Assembly: GCF_043641665.1 (NCBI RefSeq)
Contig: NC_092181.1
Coordinates: 1,904,421-1,968,420 of the forward strand
Origin: Enoplosus armatus
Lineage: Eukaryota; Chordata; Actinopteri; Centrarchiformes; Enoplosidae
Length of the DNA: 64,000 nucleotides
Direction of reading: 5' to 3'
Both the position numbers and the translations under genes were made by a program. The notes under the pieces are model-generated. The model made no database searches. It was given only the letters and a program-made list of their open reading frames with translations, and was not told where the DNA came from. The stretch's first letter is position 1, and the number at the start of each line of letters is the position of its first letter. Below are positions 59,756 through 64,000 of this stretch, piece after piece.

Positions 59756-62710
59756 GTGATTTCTGGCAGGGGCGGAGCCATACGTTGTAAACATGCGGGG
59801 CTTAGCCCAAACCCAAGGGTGGCCGGGGGTATGGTTCTCCATTTTTTTCCCCATTTACGACAGCTATATGCAGTATTTTTCAAGCCATTTAAGATAATAG
59901 AAAGCCTTAAAATCTGTACATCATTTGGGAGAAACAGGACAAAAAGTCATCCTGTAGAGCAGACATGGGCAAACTACAGCCCGCGGGCCATATACGGGCC
60001 GTTGGGCTTTTTAATCCTGCCCGCCGAACTTGTCCAAATTATATTATTAAATTAAATTAAATTATATTATAATTAAACCTCATTCATTTGACCTTTTCCC
60101 TGCAATGCCCACGTTTCCCCAATAGATGGCGCACTCCAGACACATTGACCTTTGCTGGAGTGTGGCGTATTACTTTCTACTTCACTTTTGCGCTTTGCCC
60201 TTTGAGCACTTCTGTAAAAATGAGCGGACCAAAGAAAAGAAAAGTGGACAGCGAGTGTTTAATAATGAGTGGACAACAAAATATTTTTTCACTGAAATCC
60301 GATCAACGGCTGTATGCCTGATTTGCCAAGAAACTGTTGTGGTTTTCAAAGAATACAATATCAGCCGTCACTTCGCCACGAAGCATGCTAACTACACTAG
60401 CAAGCAGTCAACGCAAGAACGGGCGGCTACGGCTCAGAGGTTGACGGCTACTTTACAGACTCAGCCTTGGCTCGACCTACGTATGTGAGCAGACATTCAG
60501 CGTCATGAACATCAACAAAGCCCGTCACAGATCCAAAGTTAACTGACCAACACCTCGGATCTATCCTGAGAATTGCCACAACAAAAACAACTCCAGACTT
60601 TGACGCACTGGCAAAAAAGGCAGATCCACCACACTGTTCCCACTGAAACTGAACGGGAGTTTCTCGACTGTGTTATGAAATGAATGCATTTGGAAAACAA
60701 TTTGTACAGTGAGCCTTATATATTCATGCTTTGCTACCTGTTAAAGGCTAAATCCTTTCATGTAATGGCTTTTACATGTCATTTATATTAGTTCACACAA
60801 ACACTCCATCCATCTGCTCCTGGCCCGGCCCCTCTGTCAGTTTTTAGAACCCACTGTGGCCTGCGAGTCAAAAAGTTTGCCCACCCCTGCAGAGCCTACA
60901 TCCTATTTTGTATCTAATTGTTCTCCAACTGTCTTCATCATTCTGAAACCACAACACAATAAATGACTCCTGCCACCTAAAAAGAGGCAAAAATTTGTCT
61001 GATGTCACTATTTTTAAGTTACATAACATAGTTAGGGTAGGAATTCGGCTATTCTGTTATACTATGCACATTTGAATCCATTACATTTCATAGTTGTAAT
61101 GTGATGTGAATGGAGAGTGGTATTCATTAAATTAAGTTAGGACTTTTATTAAATTATTACTTGGTATCAGGAGGAAATATCTCATATTTATGATTGTTTT
61201 TCTAATGTACATTTTGTACATATTCCTCAACTATTCTCCTCTTGTCTTATCCCACTAATGTGTCGATCACAGAGTTTAGCATTAAAACTGACAACTGTAA
61301 GATGACGCTTTCTGAGGCACCAGTGATGTTTGAAGCTTTGGACGTCATCACTCACGTTATATTCTTCATTTGACACAAGCTCTGCACAATGCATCGATAC
61401 AGTGACTTCACAGGAGTGAAACAAGCTTCAGAGCTGCGGTATCATCCGCCCATCTCTACTAGTGAGCTAACATTAGCTAACTAGCCAGCAATCCACAGTC
61501 ACTTCACCAACTCACTGCTACTAGCCTAAGTTAAGTGTTACAGCTCGGTCAGACAGACTGAGGGGAAATGACACAAAGTTGAAATCATTTTAAAAACCTA
61601 AAAGATTCGGGGAGACCCTTTTGGTTTCTTTTGAGAAACCATTTGGAGCTGGAGCCCAAGAAGCCACCCCCCTGCTCTGCCGTTGGTTTCTAGTCTAACA
61701 TTGGCTGTTGTGTTTTCCAGCACGGTTTTCCAGGCCACCCCAGCCAGGAGAGCCTGTCTCTGTCCATCAGCGGCAGTGGCAGCCTACACAGCTGGAATCT
61801 GGAAACCACAGAGGAGCTGTCAGACCTGACAGAAGACTCTGATTGGCTATGCTTGGACACCAGCGTACCAGAGGAGGTGGGGACAGAGAGTCTGCTGGCA
61901 GTGTGTGAAATGGAGGAGCAAGAAAGCGGACAGGGGGAGGTTAGAGAGAAACAGGAAGAAGTGAAGGTAGCAATAAATGCGATCCAAGAAGAAAAAGACG
62001 GCAGAAATAACTTTAAGGAAGTGAATTTAGAAGAAGAGAGAAAGAAAGATGGCCAGGAAAATAGAGTGAGTTTTGGAGAGGACCCTGTGGCTGAGAAGCG
62101 AGAGGATGAAGGGCTGAAAGACAAGAGGGGAGATGAGCAAAAGGAGGAGGTAGTTGAGGGACAAGAGGCAAAAACAGTAAGGAATGAAATGCAGAAAGGT
62201 GTAGCAAGAGAAGGAGAGGGGAATGAGAGGCAGACGGAAGAAGAGGTGACAGGATCTTTAAACACACTGACAAAACTGAATCCCCATCGTCCCAACACTG
62301 TGGGGGAGCAGCAAGGACAGGAGGACAATCTGAGACCCACAGCTTCTCCTGGGCCTCAGAGTCTCATTGCTGAGCCTGAACCTCCTGTAGGTCAGAAAAA
62401 AAGCAGTGAAGAAGCAGTAAAGAAAGAGGAGCGGGACATGAGGCAGACCCCCGCTCCTCCTAAAGTGCTATCTGCTGTGGCACGCTTCCAGTCTCGGGCG
62501 CATAACCAGGGCTTTCAGGTGACGTCCAGGACCAAGGAATCGGCTGAACCTGGGAGACCTTGCAACACGTTTCGGAGCAGGGAGAATGCACAAACTCACC
62601 TGCCATGTGACTCAAATATATCAGAAGAGTACAACCGCTCAGAGGGGCAGGAGGAGGAAGACACGCCTCCAATCAAAGTGTCTGAACTTAAGAAGAAATT
62701 TGAAGCTTAA
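51922..62710 (+). CDS. dennd1c: DENN domain-containing protein 1C (connecdenn 3), complete
   Basis: DENND1 proteins are guanine nucleotide exchange factors for Rab35 on endocytic and recycling membranes. 22 exons join into 2715 bases (904 residues) without a stop: 51922-51938; 52414-52478; 53039-53082; 53791-53840; 53947-54066; 54185-54254; 54362-54442; 55107-55160; 55270-55380; 55722-55822; 55970-56015; 56139-56240; 56914-57039; 57952-58053; 58319-58409; 58516-58556; 58641-58691; 58789-58836; 58924-59031; 59296-59378; 59492-59705; 61721-62710. The start is [19 protein letters not shown], typical of the family. [11 protein letters not shown] and [10 protein letters not shown] point to DENND1C rather than 1A or 1B, as does the very end, SELKKKFEA. 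It is divergent from C3-B, with about 3 kb between their start codons. Confidence 0.92.
53280..53745. repeat. Dispersed repeat rich in gttagcatgct, copy in dennd1c intron 3
   Basis: This is the longest copy of the family also seen at 31690-32060 and 19625-19790. It contains a tandem-like doubling of gatcccctgac (about 53297 and 53441). Nothing coding is present. Confidence 0.5.
55835..55937. repeat. Compound ATCT then GCCT/GTCT microsatellite in dennd1c intron 10
   Basis: Sixteen or so ATCT units pass into GCCT and then GTCT units, filling most of a 147-base intron between the donor of exon 10 and the acceptor of exon 11. Confidence 0.9.
57372..57409. repeat. TA dinucleotide repeat in dennd1c intron 13
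   Basis: A pure TA run, preceded by tatctatat-type sequence. The rest of this 912-base intron (57040-57951) holds nothing I recognise. Confidence 0.85.
58516..62710 (+). CDS. dennd1c: DENND1C exons 16-22: linker and long acidic C-terminal tail
   Basis: Residues 394-904. Exon 21 contains [20 protein letters not shown], matching a conserved motif of DENND1C (leucine-rich, clathrin-adaptor style). Exon 22 is a single 990-base exon of 330 codons. Its first part is serine/leucine-rich. From about residue 640 to 780 it is strongly Glu/Lys-rich and looks disordered or coiled coil. It ends in a conserved basic [10 protein letters not shown]. In human DENND1C the tail is proline/serine-rich rather than Glu/Lys-rich, so the middle of this tail is lineage-specific. 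The long open frame on the opposite strand (61690-62340) is a shadow of this exon. Confidence 0.85.
59961..60887 (+). mobile_element. Internally deleted hAT element in dennd1c intron 21
   Basis: The ends agacatgggcaaac and, inverted, ggggtgggcaaact are hAT-type. They are flanked by the 8-base near-duplicates tgtagagc (59953-59960) and tgcagagc (60888-60895). Inside are the BED-type zinc finger of a GTF2IRD2-like transposase ([20 protein letters not shown]) and, after a large deletion near 60475, the C-terminal dimerisation block ([17 protein letters not shown]). A frameshift follows the [13 protein letters not shown] start. It is inactive. Confidence 0.75.
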
Positions 62711-63249
62711 TGGATGAGGCTGGGGACACTCTAGTTTTTGTTAATGTCAACAAATGAGAGGAAAAGACTAAAATGAGCCATATCGACACCTGTCTCTCAA
62801 TACTTTCAGTACTTTCGTCTGTGACTCTCAGCTCCAAGCACATCTGTTGCTATTGAAGATCTTTAAAAATGGAGTAAATGATGTATTTGTTTGGGTTTGA
62901 TGCGCTGGTGAGTATCTACAGCAGCAGCACAGTGTATGTGGGATTGGGTCAAAATAAACAGTGTATGGTCATTGTAATGAAGGAACATGCAGCAGCCAGT
63001 GACACCGTGTGGCTCACTGATGTGTTTTTAATAGTTTGGGGTCTTTTCATGGAATTTGTTGACAAGAAAAACATAGAAAATCACCAGACACCAGGGCACA
63101 AACTGGCTAACAGGGCACCTTGCCAATGTTTAGTAAATATTTAAAACCAGATTTTTGTTTGTCTGAATATTGTACACCTGATGAAATGACTGGTGAATTA
63201 CACTTAGGATTAAGGCAACTAGGCAGCATGGCTGAAATAAAGAAATAAA
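62711..63249 (+). terminator. dennd1c 3' UTR with polyadenylation signals
   Basis: AATAAA occurs at 62953-62958, 63236-63241 and 63244-63249, downstream of the stop TAA at 62708-62710. The last pair is the more likely main end. No other gene is seen in this stretch. Confidence 0.5.
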
Positions 63250-64000
63250 TACATTCTAACAGTGGGGACAATGAATGTTTTGCATATCAGCAACTGTATG
63301 CTGTATGCTGTGTGTGAGAGAGTGACTAAGTGACTAACCCTAACCCTCCATCAGCTACATCCCAACAAAAACTGACAAATTCTTCACACAGACTCTGAAC
63401 CCTAATAAACTAAACATTTTGAACATCCAGGTCTTCTCTCCTTGCCTTCAATGCTCCAAGACAAGGGACAGAAAGAGAGCCGTAGCACTGGGTGTGCACA
63501 TTCCTGGTTTATTAACAGAACACCTTGGACCATACATACTGATTTTTTTTTTCAAGAAATTGAACATCCAAGAGCTCAACATGAAAGTACATCGCAGTCA
63601 TTGTCAGTGTTTTAATTAATATCCTTCACACACACACACACACACACAGTAAAAATAGACCAACCTCTGTACAAATACAAAATATACTTCAGCTCATGCG
63701 TCTCGTGTGGCAGAATAAAAAGGGAGTGACTTATTTAGAGAAGGGAATACGACAGAAACTCAAATGGCACTCATATATCCTCTTTTCATGCAGTGAAACG
63801 GGTGATAGTCTCGGCAGTCTGATCAGTCTATTTGTTATCACCAAGAAACGAAAGGTGCGGCACAAACAGTGTTAAGTGTGTCTGGAGATTTCTGGTGCAA
63901 AAGACAAACACCACCCCAGAGGACAGCAGCACGTCGACATCAGAAAACGAGACATTAATCCATAGGTTTACACTGTGGCGACGGGGTGAAAGTGTGCGAG
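63250..64000. other. Unassigned sequence at right edge
   Basis: No coding exon is recognised. A minus-strand AATAAA at 63508-63513 and the absence of repeats other than a CA run (about 63629-63648) would fit the 3' UTR of a convergent gene lying beyond 64000, but nothing here names it. Confidence 0.25.

Noticed and set aside
61690..62340. A 216-codon open frame on the minus strand
   Set aside because: It is antisense to the long dennd1c exon 22 and only reflects the Glu/Lys-rich composition read backwards as Ser/Leu/Phe.

Overview
The window is animal nuclear DNA, most likely from a percomorph-type teleost fish. It has short exons with GT/AG splice sites, many CA/TG microsatellites, and fish-style L2-, DIRS-, hAT- and Harbinger-like transposon debris. 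It carries two complement C3 genes in tandem on the minus strand and, divergently on the plus strand, an orthologue of DENND1C. C3 and DENND1C also lie near each other on human chromosome 19p13.3, so this looks like an old conserved neighbourhood in which C3 was duplicated locally.

Layout. 1-22139 (minus): C3 paralogue A, 40 complete coding exons plus part of exon 41; its last exons lie off the left edge. 22140-24394: intergenic DNA, mostly repeats. 24552-48914 (minus): C3 paralogue B, complete, 42 coding exons, 1580 codons plus stop by my splice model. 49462-50358: remnant of a third C3 copy (5' flank, half of exon 1, a scrap of intron 1). About 50365-51527: truncated non-LTR retrotransposon. 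51922-62710 (plus): dennd1c, 22 coding exons, 904 codons. 62711-64000: dennd1c 3' UTR and unassigned sequence.

The main observation is that neither C3 copy encodes a working thioester, although every exon of both is open and in frame. Copy A has GCGEEN in place of GCGEQN: Gln is replaced by Glu, the residue that thioester hydrolysis would leave in C3(H2O). It keeps the catalytic His, the furin site and a normal 77-residue C3a. Copy B has GSGEDN (both thioester residues lost) and Ser at the catalytic His position. It has also lost the whole exon encoding the six-cysteine C3a core. Because the flanking introns are of the same phase the loss is in frame, so the furin site is followed almost directly by the alpha-prime N-terminal segment. 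Inference: processing of B alone would give a C3b-shaped, thioester-less two-chain protein without convertase cleavage. Together with the third remnant and patches of near identity between A and B (gene conversion), this is a locus where C3 has been reshaped away from covalent opsonisation.

Exon boundaries were read by eye from splice consensus, reading-frame continuity, alignment of A against B, and recalled C3 and DENND1 family sequence. No search was run.
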